Shown in pieces: positions 43,640-52,437 of a stretch of 64,000 nt of DNA. A program made the position numbers and the translations under genes. The notes under the pieces were generated by a model. The model did not search any database. It had not been told where the DNA came from and was given only the letters and a program-made list of their open reading frames with translations. This DNA comes from Lachnospiraceae bacterium (GTDB lineage: Bacteria; Bacillota; Clostridia; Lachnospirales; Lachnospiraceae). The stretch is from the NCBI GenBank assembly GCA_028692395.1, contig JAQUXP010000006.1:1-64000 (forward strand), in the 5' to 3' direction. Position 1 is the first letter of the stretch. The number at the start of each line of letters is the position of its first letter.

Positions 43640-45039
43640 GCGGATGTTTTCTTCAAATAGCTCTTGGTCTCTGCCACAATCACACCGCTTAAGGTCAAAA
43701 GTGCGATCAGGTTGGGAATTGCCATCAGGGCATTGAAAATATCTGCAATGACCCATACGGCGGAAACTGTCATAAAAGGTCCGATGAAGATTGCCAGTAT
43801 ATAGATCCAGCGGTAAACCTTTACTGCCTTCTGATTTCGATTCGTCAGATATTCCAGGCAGCGTTCACTGTAATAATCCCAGCCCAGAATTGTGGTAAAT
43901 GCAAAGAATATCAGACACATCATCAATATAAAGGCACTTACCTGTTCCGGGAAAGGCAGACCCATCTGAAATGCTTTTGTTGTAACGGCTACACCTTCGA
44001 GGCCGATATTCCAGGTTCCGGTAATTACGATAGCCAGACCTGTCATGGTACATACCACGATGGTATCAATAAAAGTACCTGTCATGGATACAAGACCCTG
44101 TCTTACAGGCTCATGGGTTTTGGCTGCGGCTGCTGCGATTGGTGCTGATCCAAGTCCGGCTTCATTGGAGAAGATACCACGAGCGATACCCTTTTGCATG
44201 GCAACGATGATCGCTCCCAAAGCTCCGCCTGCCGCTGCACGAAGTCCAAATGCGCTCTGTACAATCTCAACTATAGCAGAAGGAATCTTTGTGACATTCA
44301 ATACCAGGATAATCAGACATACGGCAATATAAATCACCGCCATAAAAGGCACGATAATCTCAGAAACTCTTGCAATTCTTTTCAGTCCTCCGATGATAAC
44401 CAGGGCTGCAAAACAAGCTACTACAAAACCTGCAATTACAACACTGATAGAATAGGGACGTCCCAGAATATTGACCATATGTGCATTGTTCGGATCAAAG
44501 AAGTTATTTGCCGCTGAGGTAATACCATTGACCTGCGTAAATGTTCCGATACCAAACAGTCCAACTCCCACGCCAAAGAAAGCAAAGATCTTTGCAAGCC
44601 AGATCCACTGTTTTCCCATACCATTTTCGATATAATAGAAGGGACCGCCAAGTACATGACCATCACTGTCTATGGTTCTGTATTTAATTGCAAGAAGTCC
44701 TTCTGCATACTTTGTCGCCATACCAAAAAATGCAGCAATTTCCATCCAGAAAAGTGCTCCCGGTCCTCCGGCTACCAGTGCGGTGGCAACACCTACGATA
44801 TTTCCTGTACCGATGGTTGCAGAAAGCGCTGTGCAAAGTGCTCCAAAACTGGATACTTCCCCTTTACCACCCTCTTCATTCTTCACCATGAACTTAAGCG
44901 CAGTTCCGAGTTTTCGAATCTGCAGTCCCCGAAGGCGGATCGTCAGGAAAATACCCACGAATAAGATCAGCACAATCAGAGGAACACCCCAGACGAAGTT
45001 ATCAATTGCTTCTAAAATTTTGTTAATCCACTGTAACAT
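43636..45039 (-). CDS. Sodium:alanine/glycine symporter (AGCS family)
   Basis: 467-residue polytopic membrane protein. Signatures: GTGNIVGVATALVAGGPGALFWM (TM2-3 sodium and substrate site), NEAGLGSAPIAAAAA and GWDYYSERCLEYL. It takes up a small neutral amino acid with sodium; glycine is the likely substrate because a glycine riboswitch controls it. Start at 45039 has GGGAG eight bases upstream; the frame extends 14 codons further into the leader. Its stop overlaps the -35 box of the oadB promoter. Confidence 0.95.
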   Translation of the reverse strand: MLQWINKILEAIDNFVWGVPLIVLILFVGIFLTIRLRGLQIRKLGTALKFMVKNEEGGKGEVSSFGALCTALSATIGTGNIVGVATALVAGGPGALFWMEIAAFFGMATKYAEGLLAIKYRTIDSDGHVLGGPFYYIENGMGKQWIWLAKIFAFFGVGVGLFGIGTFTQVNGITSAANNFFDPNNAHMVNILGRPYSISVVIAGFVVACFAALVIIGGLKRIARVSEIIVPFMAVIYIAVCLIILVLNVTKIPSAIVEIVQSAFGLRAAAGGALGAIIVAMQKGIARGIFSNEAGLGSAPIAAAAAKTHEPVRQGLVSMTGTFIDTIVVCTMTGLAIVITGTWNIGLEGVAVTTKAFQMGLPFPEQVSAFILMMCLIFFAFTTILGWDYYSERCLEYLTNRNQKAVKVYRWIYILAIFIGPFMTVSAVWVIADIFNALMAIPNLIALLTLSGVIVAETKSYLKKTSA

Positions 45040-45078
45040 AGTTTTCTCTCCCTCTTTCGTAAAATAATACTTAAAACG

Positions 45079-45112
45079 CACAAAGAGAGCTGACTGATCA
45101 TCAGCTCTCCGA
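45079..45112 (-). terminator. Expression-platform hairpin of the glycine riboswitch
   Basis: On the minus strand GGAGAGCTGA pairs with TCAGCTCTC, followed by TTTGTGCGTTTT. The stem lies between the aptamer and the symporter start. The upstream AGAGTT/CTCTTCGGAGAG sequence offers an alternative pairing. Confidence 0.65.
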
Positions 45113-45114
45113 AG

Positions 45115-45255
45115 AGTTGAACCATACTGACCGATTATAAATCGGTAGCTCTGTCCTTTTGCCTGAGAGATCAGCAGCTGTTATTTGGCTGCCTTACACC
45201 TTCGGCGCTCGTTCCATGAGACTCTCCAGAGTACATTCGTCCGTTCTTGACGGAC
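45115..45255 (-). promoter_or_regulatory. Glycine riboswitch (single aptamer)
   Basis: On the minus strand CTCTGGAGAGTCTC, GAGCGCCGAAGGTGTAAGGC and CTCAGGCAAAAGGACAGAG occur in order: the conserved core of one glycine aptamer. Only one complete aptamer is present; the following ACCGATTTATAATCGGT hairpin looks like the remnant stem of single-aptamer types. A GTCCGTC/GACGGAC hairpin precedes the aptamer. In front of amino-acid symporters such elements normally switch expression off when glycine is high. Confidence 0.92.
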
Positions 45256-45264
45256 ACGAAAAGT

Positions 45265-45293
45265 ATCATATCATAGAACAAGTTACAATTCAA
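45265..45293 (-). promoter_or_regulatory. Promoter of the glycine-riboswitch transcript
   Basis: On the minus strand TTGAAT (45293-45288) and TATGAT (45270-45265) are 17 bases apart, placing the start just before the riboswitch and after the LytTR gene. Confidence 0.7.
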
Positions 45294-45310
45294 TATGATT
45301 TTTTATTTTT

Positions 45311-46027
45311 TTACATAATCTTTCTTTCTCTCATCCAGTTATCTAAAATCTGTTTCATATCCTTCTGATGACTTCTACTGATTGGTATTTTTTTATCCTC
45401 ATTAAAGATAAACTCTGTCCGGTGATAGATCATCACATAATCCAGATTGACGATATAGCTGTTATGACACCGCACAAACATCTTTTCATCAAGCTGTTCC
45501 TGCAGTTCACTCAACTTTGATGCCGAGCGGAAAATTCCATCCGTAGTATAAATATAGGTTGATCTTCGTTCCCGTTCCAAAAATAAGATCTGTTCTGTGG
45601 GAATCATGGTCTTTTTCTTTCCTGCTTCAAGAAAAAGAAGACTTTTCTGTTCTTTCAGCTTCTTTATCTTTCCAAGCAGCCAGCTGCATCTGGCTTTCAT
45701 GTCCTTCTTTAATATAAAAGCCAGATGTGGTGTCTCGTAGACATCAGTAACATACTCACTATTCTCCGAAAGGAATACAATCAAACTCTTGCGGATAAAA
45801 GGATTACTTTTTATAATTAATTCAATTCCATTAGATGCCCGTTCAGATGCTCCTGACACAACATCCATAAAGATAAGATATGGATTATTATTTCTCATTA
45901 CAAAATCTAAAAAAGAATTGCCGTCACTTACATAGTGAAATTCAAAAACATCCTGACCCTTACTGCTCATCTCTTTTATTATCCGATAAGCAAATTCTTT
46001 ATCGGAATCACAAATCAGAACCTGCAT
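45311..46027 (-). CDS. LytTR-type response regulator
   Basis: 238 residues. The N-terminal receiver (1-120) has the acidic pair in LICDSD, the phospho-acceptor Asp in IFMDVVSG (about residue 55), the switch Ser in VFLSENS and the Lys in FILKKD. The C-terminal LytTR DNA-binding domain (about 140-236) includes LFLERERRSTYIYTTDG, MFVRCHNSYIVNLDYV and IPISRSHQKDM. No sensor kinase lies nearby, so it is an orphan here. It is divergent from the HTH protein. GAGGGG precedes the start at ten bases. Confidence 0.93.
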   Translation of the reverse strand: MQVLICDSDKEFAYRIIKEMSSKGQDVFEFHYVSDGNSFLDFVMRNNNPYLIFMDVVSGASERASNGIELIIKSNPFIRKSLIVFLSENSEYVTDVYETPHLAFILKKDMKARCSWLLGKIKKLKEQKSLLFLEAGKKKTMIPTEQILFLERERRSTYIYTTDGIFRSASKLSELQEQLDEKMFVRCHNSYIVNLDYVMIYHRTEFIFNEDKKIPISRSHQKDMKQILDNWMRERKIM

Positions 46028-46145
46028 CTATGTCATTCCCCTCTATTTTTCTTTTGTGATATCGCAACATGATATCTTTCTGTGCCCATAATATCATTCG
46101 CAAAAACAATTAACCAGATGTGTCACGATTTGTGGTCATACTTTC

Positions 46146-46174
46146 TTGATTTTCTTTACCGAGTGGTATATGAT
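46146..46174 (+). promoter_or_regulatory. Probable promoter of the 486-residue HTH gene
   Basis: TTGATT (46146-46151) and TATGAT (46169-46174) are 17 bases apart, about 100 bases before the start codon, in the divergent gap with the LytTR gene. Confidence 0.7.
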
Positions 46175-46273
46175 AGATATGCACATATGATTCATTCCGT
46201 GGACGTTCTATGCATTTTCCGCACGGATTGTCAGAATATAAGACAGAAATCTAAAAAATAGTGAGGTAATGTA

Positions 46274-47734
46274 ATGAAAACTTTTTCAGATCTACTTAAG
46301 AATTATATACAGCAAAAAAAGATTGTGGTTTCTGCTATGTCCCAGCATCTTCAGATTGATCGGGCAAATCTCTATAAGATTATCAATGGGAAACGCACGC
46401 CTTCCTCTCATGAGACAGCAGTTAAAATCTCAGAATATCTGGCTCTCACTCCCTCCGAAAGGGCAGAATTTATGGAAGCGTACCGAATTGCTCTGATTGG
46501 GATCGATGTTTACTACCAGAGAAAAAGCGCTCTGCATTTCCTGCTAAACAGTTTTTCTGCCCCGCCCTTTGACTACATCCCGGAGATTTCTTCCCACGCT
46601 TCTTCGCCTGTGACGATGGATCTTCCTTCCGGGATTATTCCCTTGTTTGGTACATCACAGATTCATCAGATGCTATCCCTGATGTGCAATCAGGCCATCG
46701 CAAAACCGTCAGCCTCCATCAAGATCCTGGCGCAGCCGGATTGGAATTATCTGATGTCGCTGTTACAGTCTCTTTCCCACTTGAACTCCGGACTCTCTAT
46801 CACGCAGATCATCTGCCTCAATACCGGTGAAGAACCCAGTGGTAAGGGTGAGATACTGTACAATATCTCTATGTTTGAGAAAATCATGCCTTTATTTGGC
46901 TGTTCCTGTCAGTATGAACCACGCTTTTTCTACGACAATGTAGATTCCCATTATAAAAATATTCAGCTTTTTTCTTATATGGTGATCACAGATGAATACA
47001 TACTGACCTGTTCTTCCGATATTACCCAGGGTATCCTCTGCCACCAGCAGGACATCCACCAGCTATACTCCAGCTTCTATGAAAAGCAGCTCCTACAGAC
47101 AACACTGTTGTTTCATAAGATTCGCCTGGATGCAGTCCACTACATGCAGCTTGTCCAGCAGACCCTGGAACTATCTCTGGAAAGTATCCCCTGTCTGCTT
47201 TTATGTATCTCTCCGGAATTACTGGACAAGGTGCTGCTTGTTCCTGCGGAAATTTCCTCTATTTTGTCAGAGTCCACTGACAATGACAGTCTGCGTACGC
47301 AGATTCTAAAGCATATTCAAATGGCAGACAATATTCCAGTGCGCATAAGAACCTTCAGTGATTCTGGTCTGCGGTTTTTTATGAATACTGGACGTGTGTT
47401 ATCCTACCCGGATGAATTGTATCAGACAATTCATCCGGAAGATCGTCTTCCATTGCTGAAATCCTTCAGAAACTACTGCTGTCAGTCAAATGTCCGCCTG
47501 CTAAAAGGTGATCTGGCCCAGATTCCTCTGAGCATGTTCGTCTATACCACTAAACAGAAAGGAACTGTTTTTTTCCGTGATTCTGATAATCAACTGGTTT
47601 ATCTTTCCCTCCAGGAGAAAACTCTGCTGCAGTCGTTGAACGAACTTCTGTTTCATCTGGAGGACGCCAATTTTGTCTGTACACAGGAAGAAACCAACAG
47701 TTATCTAGACACCATGATCCGAAAGTATTCCTAA
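46274..47734 (+). CDS. XRE-type helix-turn-helix protein, 486 residues, function unknown
   Basis: Residues about 1-70 form a Cro/C1-type DNA-binding domain: FSDLLKNYIQQKKIVVSAMS, HLQIDRANLYKIINGKRTPS, KISEYLALTPSERAEF. The remaining 400 residues match nothing I recognise. They are mixed alpha/beta, contain no membrane helix, and include a Cys/Gly segment (MPLFGCSCQYEPRFF) and a Gln/Leu-rich middle. Such large XRE proteins are common orphan regulators in Lachnospiraceae. It is preceded by GTGAGG and a promoter, divergent from the orphan LytTR regulator, and ends in a strong terminator. Confidence 0.85.
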   Translation: MKTFSDLLKNYIQQKKIVVSAMSQHLQIDRANLYKIINGKRTPSSHETAVKISEYLALTPSERAEFMEAYRIALIGIDVYYQRKSALHFLLNSFSAPPFDYIPEISSHASSPVTMDLPSGIIPLFGTSQIHQMLSLMCNQAIAKPSASIKILAQPDWNYLMSLLQSLSHLNSGLSITQIICLNTGEEPSGKGEILYNISMFEKIMPLFGCSCQYEPRFFYDNVDSHYKNIQLFSYMVITDEYILTCSSDITQGILCHQQDIHQLYSSFYEKQLLQTTLLFHKIRLDAVHYMQLVQQTLELSLESIPCLLLCISPELLDKVLLVPAEISSILSESTDNDSLRTQILKHIQMADNIPVRIRTFSDSGLRFFMNTGRVLSYPDELYQTIHPEDRLPLLKSFRNYCCQSNVRLLKGDLAQIPLSMFVYTTKQKGTVFFRDSDNQLVYLSLQEKTLLQSLNELLFHLEDANFVCTQEETNSYLDTMIRKYS

Positions 47735-47786
47735 AAAAATATCGCACCTGGAGCTGTAAAAGCAAAGGCTCCTGGTGCGATATTTT
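47735..47786. terminator. Bidirectional terminator between the HTH gene and metA
   Basis: AAAATATCGCACCTGGAGC pairs with GCTCCTGGTGCGATATTTT around a short loop (with one small bulge). A-runs before and T-runs after the stem allow termination in both directions, fitting the convergent genes. Confidence 0.9.
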
Positions 47787-48719
47787 CTACTCTTCTATAT
47801 TCCCCGGGGTTCCTGCCAGCGCATAAGGGGTTAGCTGGTATACATAGTAGTTCAGCCAGTTGGTATACATATTATTGGCATGAGAACGCCACATCAGGTA
47901 AGGTTTTTTCGACGGATCGTCTCCCCTGTAGTAATTCGCAGGTATTTCTATGTCCAGTCCCTTCTTTTGATCTCGCTTATATTCTCCATCCAGTGTAATC
48001 CGATCATATTCCGGGTGACCCATAACAAAGATTCTTCTTCCCTCATCTGCCATACCCAGATAGAATCCTGCCTCATCTGACTCTGCAAGAATTGTGAGAT
48101 CCGGACATTTACGGATCTCCTCGATGGGTACCTCCGTATGGCGGGAATGAGGTGCAAGAAATACATCATCAAAACCTCGAACAAGTGGAATCTTACGGTT
48201 CTTCACCTTGTGCCAGAATAATCCGAACATTTTCTTCGGAAGCATACGCTTTTGCAGTCCATAAAAATGATAAAGACCTGCCTGAGCTGCCCAGCACAGA
48301 AAGATTGTGGATGTAACATGCTGTTTGGTCCAATCCATCACAGAAACCAGTTCTTCCCAGTAATCTACCTCTTCGTATTCCAGCTGCTCCACCGGCGCCC
48401 CTGTTATGATCATTCCATCGTAATAATTATCCTTCACATCTGCAAATGATTCATAGAACTTATTCAGGTGGTTCGCTGTTGTATTCTTCGATTCATGGCT
48501 GGACATAGCCATAAAGCTGATATCAATCTGAAGTGGTGTATTAGACAGCGATCGCAGAAGCTGAAGCTCCGTCTCTTCCTTCAGCGGCATCAGATTCAAT
48601 ATCAATATCTTGACGGGACGAATATCCTGATGCATGGCGCGTGTCTCGTCCATGACGAATATATTTTCTTTCTCCAGTATCTCCTTCGCTGGCAAATCAC
48701 TTTGTATCTTAATAGGCAT
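47787..48719 (-). CDS. metA: Homoserine O-acetyltransferase (MetA family)
   Basis: Activates homoserine for methionine synthesis. 310 residues. The catalytic Cys is in STIFLCWAAQAGLYHFYG and the His in FVMGHPEYD. In GAPVEQLEYEEVDYW the residue after GAPV is Glu, the position that in Bacillus-type enzymes selects acetyl-CoA instead of succinyl-CoA (a Gly there marks the succinyl form). I therefore predict O-acetylhomoserine as product. GGGAG is upstream. No SAM riboswitch was seen in the short gap before it. Confidence 0.95.
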   Translation of the reverse strand: MPIKIQSDLPAKEILEKENIFVMDETRAMHQDIRPVKILILNLMPLKEETELQLLRSLSNTPLQIDISFMAMSSHESKNTTANHLNKFYESFADVKDNYYDGMIITGAPVEQLEYEEVDYWEELVSVMDWTKQHVTSTIFLCWAAQAGLYHFYGLQKRMLPKKMFGLFWHKVKNRKIPLVRGFDDVFLAPHSRHTEVPIEEIRKCPDLTILAESDEAGFYLGMADEGRRIFVMGHPEYDRITLDGEYKRDQKKGLDIEIPANYYRGDDPSKKPYLMWRSHANNMYTNWLNYYVYQLTPYALAGTPGNIEE

Positions 48720-48755
48720 TGTAATATCTCCCTTCTCTTTTTAGGCTTCTTATCC

Positions 48756-50438
48756 TTACATCAGCGGGGCAAACAGACGCAGTCCCTGTCCCATGATTTT
48801 AAAATACCACTTTTCATGCCGACAGTCATACATGGTAATTCTCTGACATTTCTTAAGGGTATTCTGCACATCCTCTTCAATCCTGGTAATTTCCTCAACA
48901 CGGTACATATATGCCGCACACTCGAAATGCAGATACAGGCTTCTGTAGTCAAGATTAATGGTACCCACCACTGCACGGATATCATCGCTGACAAAAACCT
49001 TGGCATGTACAAATCCAGGTGTGTATTCATAGATCTTTACCCCACACTTAATCAGGGCAGGATAATAGGTTTTGGCAAGGGCAAAGGCATAGGACTTATC
49101 CGGAATATGAGGCATAATAATCGCCACATCAACCCCTCGTTTTGCTGCGAAGGTCAGTGCATTAACCATCTCATGATCCAGAATCAGATAAGGTGTCATA
49201 ATGTGAACATAATCAACTGCCCGGTTGATGATATCCAGATAAATATTTTCAGCAAGATTTTCATCATCCAGTGGACTGTCTCCATAAGGAAGTACATACC
49301 CCTTTACCTCAGGATTGGAGGTTAAGACCGGTATGTCCAGATATTTTGCGTAGTCTTCCTTCCTCTCCTGTATGTTCCACATCTGAAGAAACATCATGGT
49401 AAAGCTTCGTACCGCCTCACCTTGTATCATAACTGCGGTATCCTTCCAGTGTCCGAATCGTTTCTTCAGATTAATATATTCATCGGCAAGATTTACCCCT
49501 CCGGTAAATGCCACCTGCCCATCAATAACAAGAATTTTTCTATGGTCCCGGTTATTCTGAGTCGTTGTAAGTGCCGGACGGATGGGAGAGAATACCTTGC
49601 AGTTGATTCCAAGCTCCCGAAGCTTTTCCGGATAGTTATGGGGAAGCAGCGTTACTGTGCAGGTGCCGTCATAGATCATGCGGATCTCAACGCCTTCCCT
49701 CGCCTTTCGCTGCAAAACCTCCAGCACACGCCCCCACATATAGCCCTCGTCTACGATAAAATATTCCAGGAAGATAAATTGCCGGGCCTTTTCCAGCTGA
49801 ACAAGCAGTTCTGCAAACTTATCTTCGCCTACCGGAAAATACTTTACCTCTGAATGGTCATAAATCGGAAAATCTCCCTTGCTAAAAGCGTACTGGGCCA
49901 GTCTGGCCTCAGCAGGATTATCTTCAATCAGCTCTGCCACCACATGTTTATGCTGAACTGCATAGCTCCTTGTTTCCTCAATCAGATTCATCAGTCTTTT
50001 ATTTAACAGTCTGTGTCCCCACTCACTCTGTACCCATACATACAGAAGTCCGCCGAATACCGGAACCAGCATAACGGGGATCAGCCAGGCGATCTGGAAA
50101 GCCGGATTCTCATCTCTGTTAATTATGATAATTGTCACAATCAGAGAAAAGATTGCATTACCACCGAAGATAAGTCCCACATAAGGACGCAGGAACTGGA
50201 AAACACCCATCAAAAATCCGATTTGCAGCAGCAGCAGTAAAACGACGATTCCCGTTCTTCCGAATATCATCCGTACAAAACCTTTTTTGCTTTTTTCCAG
50301 CAGAATAATAGGTTCACCGCTGCCCGAACGACCAATCTTTGACAGCGAGCCCCGGATCCGTTCTGCTGTATTCATAAGCTTACTGTTTGTGCTTTTTTCT
50401 TCTTCCTGTATTTTGGATTTGAAATCTTTTTTGTTCAA
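48756..50438 (-). CDS. cls: Cardiolipin synthase
   Basis: Joins two phosphatidylglycerol molecules into cardiolipin. 560 residues. A basic N-terminal tail (about 1-55) precedes two membrane helices (about 56-75 and 82-125). Two phospholipase-D motifs follow: HRKILVIDGQVAFTGG and HAKVFVSDDIRAVVGT. The start appears to be TTG at 50438, with AAGGTGAG five bases upstream formed over the ligA stop, so it is translated after ligA. It is the longest-tailed variant of the family I would expect in Clostridia. Confidence 0.93.
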   Translation of the reverse strand: MNKKDFKSKIQEEEKSTNSKLMNTAERIRGSLSKIGRSGSGEPIILLEKSKKGFVRMIFGRTGIVVLLLLLQIGFLMGVFQFLRPYVGLIFGGNAIFSLIVTIIIINRDENPAFQIAWLIPVMLVPVFGGLLYVWVQSEWGHRLLNKRLMNLIEETRSYAVQHKHVVAELIEDNPAEARLAQYAFSKGDFPIYDHSEVKYFPVGEDKFAELLVQLEKARQFIFLEYFIVDEGYMWGRVLEVLQRKAREGVEIRMIYDGTCTVTLLPHNYPEKLRELGINCKVFSPIRPALTTTQNNRDHRKILVIDGQVAFTGGVNLADEYINLKKRFGHWKDTAVMIQGEAVRSFTMMFLQMWNIQERKEDYAKYLDIPVLTSNPEVKGYVLPYGDSPLDDENLAENIYLDIINRAVDYVHIMTPYLILDHEMVNALTFAAKRGVDVAIIMPHIPDKSYAFALAKTYYPALIKCGVKIYEYTPGFVHAKVFVSDDIRAVVGTINLDYRSLYLHFECAAYMYRVEEITRIEEDVQNTLKKCQRITMYDCRHEKWYFKIMGQGLRLFAPLM

Positions 50439-50444
50439 TATATC

Positions 50445-52400
50445 TCACCTTATCTCTGTAAGTTTCAGAAAATCCTCTTCTGAAATTATGGAAACTCCAA
50501 GTTCTTTTGCTTTTTTATTTTTTGAAGACCCCGAGGCTGTATCATTGTTAATCAGATAATCCGTCTTCTTTGTCACACTTCCTGTGACTTTTCCTCCCCT
50601 GGCTTCAATATATTCTTTCATGGCACTTCTGTTGTCAAACTGTTCCAGACTTCCGGTAATAACAAAGACTTTATTCTGAAGACTTTGTTCCTGCTGCCCG
50701 GCCTTTTTCTCAATCTGCAGATATTCCAGGAGGTGTTCCAGACTTTTATTATTTTCTTCATTTCCAAAGAAATCTGTAAAACTGCTGGCAATCACCTCTC
50801 CGATTCCATCAATCGCACTGAGCGTTTCCACATCAGCTGAGCGTATCTGCTCCAGATCATCCTGAAAATATCTGCAGATCATCTTTGCATTAGCGGCTCC
50901 AATATTGGGAATTCCCAGTCCGTAAATCAATCGGGAAAGCGTGGTATGTCTGGCATTTTGTATACTGTCCCACAATTTATTCCATGATTTTTCTCCAAAC
51001 CCATCCAGATTTTTAATTGCTTCCTGATGCTGATCCAGGCGAAACAGATCTGCGAATTCATGGATAAAACCATGGGCCATGAATTTTTCCAGGGTAGCCT
51101 CAGATAAGCCGTCAATATTCAGCGCATCCCTGCTGCTGAATAAGGTAAAGGACTTCATCCGTTTTGCCGGACAGGCTGGATTAGTACAGTATAACGTTTC
51201 TACATCATTTACACTGGAGATGCGGGTAGCTCCCTGGCATGCAGGACAGACGGAGGGAATATCCCTGACTCCGCTTTCTGTCAGGTTTTCCGCAACCTGC
51301 GGAATAATCATATTTGCCTTATATACTACAATCCGATCCCCGACGCCTAACGCCAGCTCCTTCATAATGCTGATGTTGTGGACACTGGCTCTGGAAACTG
51401 TTGTTCCTTCCAGCTCTACCGGATCGAAGATTGCCACGGGATTAATCAGCCCGGTACGGGAAGGACTCCACTCGATCTGGCGTAAAACAGTTTCCTTGAG
51501 TTCATCTGCCCACTTAAATGCATAGGCATTTCGCGGAAACTTGGCGGTAGTTCCCAGGCTGTCACCATAGGCAATATCATCATAGAGCGCAACCAGTCCG
51601 TCTGAAGGAAAATCATTATGCTGAATCTGCTCTGAAAAATAATCCATGGCTTCATCCAATGTTTCAGCTGTTACTTCTCTGTTCTCGACCACATCAAAGC
51701 CCTGTTCCCTCAGCCAGTTCATCTGGCACATCCGGGAATTATGAAACGAGACATCTTCTGCCTGTACCAGCGCAAATGCAAAGAAACGTACTTTTCGATC
51801 TCTGGTGATCTGATTATTCAGCTGACGCACCGATCCACTGCACAGATTTCTGGGATTCTTGTACTTGGCATCAACACTCTCAATCTCTTCATTGATTTTC
51901 TCAAAGTCCGAGTAGGTAATGATGGCCTCTCCCCGAAGAACCAGACGTCCCTCATAGGGAATCTGCAGCGGGATGTTCTGAAATACTCTGGCATTATTGG
52001 TCACTACCTCACCGATGACACCATTTCCTCTGGTAACCGCTTTTGTAAGTGTACCCCCCTCATAAGTAAGCACAATTGTAAGTCCATCCATCTTCCAGGA
52101 AAGAAGTGCTTTTTGTCCTCCGATAAAGGAACGCAGCTCCTCCACATCCTTTGTTTTATCCAACGACAGCATGGGGCTTTGATGCTGTTCCTTGGGAAGT
52201 TCTTCCACTGCTTCATAGCCCACCTCCTGCGTAGGTGAATTTGCCAGTGTAATTCCTGTCTCCCGCTCCAGAGCCTCCAGCTCATCATACCACTTATCAT
52301 ACTCTAAATTGCTCAGAATCTCTCTGTCCTCTGCATAATACATGCGTCTCGCTTCATTCAGCTTGGCCACCAGTTCTTTGATTCGATCCACCTTATTCAT
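50445..52400 (-). CDS. ligA: NAD-dependent DNA ligase LigA
   Basis: Seals nicks in DNA using NAD. 651 residues. The adenylated Lys is in LSWKMDGLTI; the family consensus is KxDG. N-terminal Ia domain has YYAEDREILSNLEYDKWYDEL. A four-Cys zinc finger CPACQ...CTNPACPAKR lies at about 395-430, followed by helix-hairpin-helix repeats and a C-terminal BRCT domain (about 575-650: KVFVITGSLEQF, VTKKTDYLI). The catalytic region diverges from the enteric enzyme, as in other Lachnospiraceae. It overlaps no neighbour and precedes cls. Confidence 0.94.
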   Translation of the reverse strand: MNKVDRIKELVAKLNEARRMYYAEDREILSNLEYDKWYDELEALERETGITLANSPTQEVGYEAVEELPKEQHQSPMLSLDKTKDVEELRSFIGGQKALLSWKMDGLTIVLTYEGGTLTKAVTRGNGVIGEVVTNNARVFQNIPLQIPYEGRLVLRGEAIITYSDFEKINEEIESVDAKYKNPRNLCSGSVRQLNNQITRDRKVRFFAFALVQAEDVSFHNSRMCQMNWLREQGFDVVENREVTAETLDEAMDYFSEQIQHNDFPSDGLVALYDDIAYGDSLGTTAKFPRNAYAFKWADELKETVLRQIEWSPSRTGLINPVAIFDPVELEGTTVSRASVHNISIMKELALGVGDRIVVYKANMIIPQVAENLTESGVRDIPSVCPACQGATRISSVNDVETLYCTNPACPAKRMKSFTLFSSRDALNIDGLSEATLEKFMAHGFIHEFADLFRLDQHQEAIKNLDGFGEKSWNKLWDSIQNARHTTLSRLIYGLGIPNIGAANAKMICRYFQDDLEQIRSADVETLSAIDGIGEVIASSFTDFFGNEENNKSLEHLLEYLQIEKKAGQQEQSLQNKVFVITGSLEQFDNRSAMKEYIEARGGKVTGSVTKKTDYLINNDTASGSSKNKKAKELGVSIISEEDFLKLTEIR

Positions 52401-52437
52401 GTCTGTTTCTCACCTCCTGCACCTAGTACGTCTTTTC

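Noticed and set aside
48720-48755. Possible SAM riboswitch or T-box upstream of metA
   Set aside because: The gap before metA is only 36 bases and shows no such motif.
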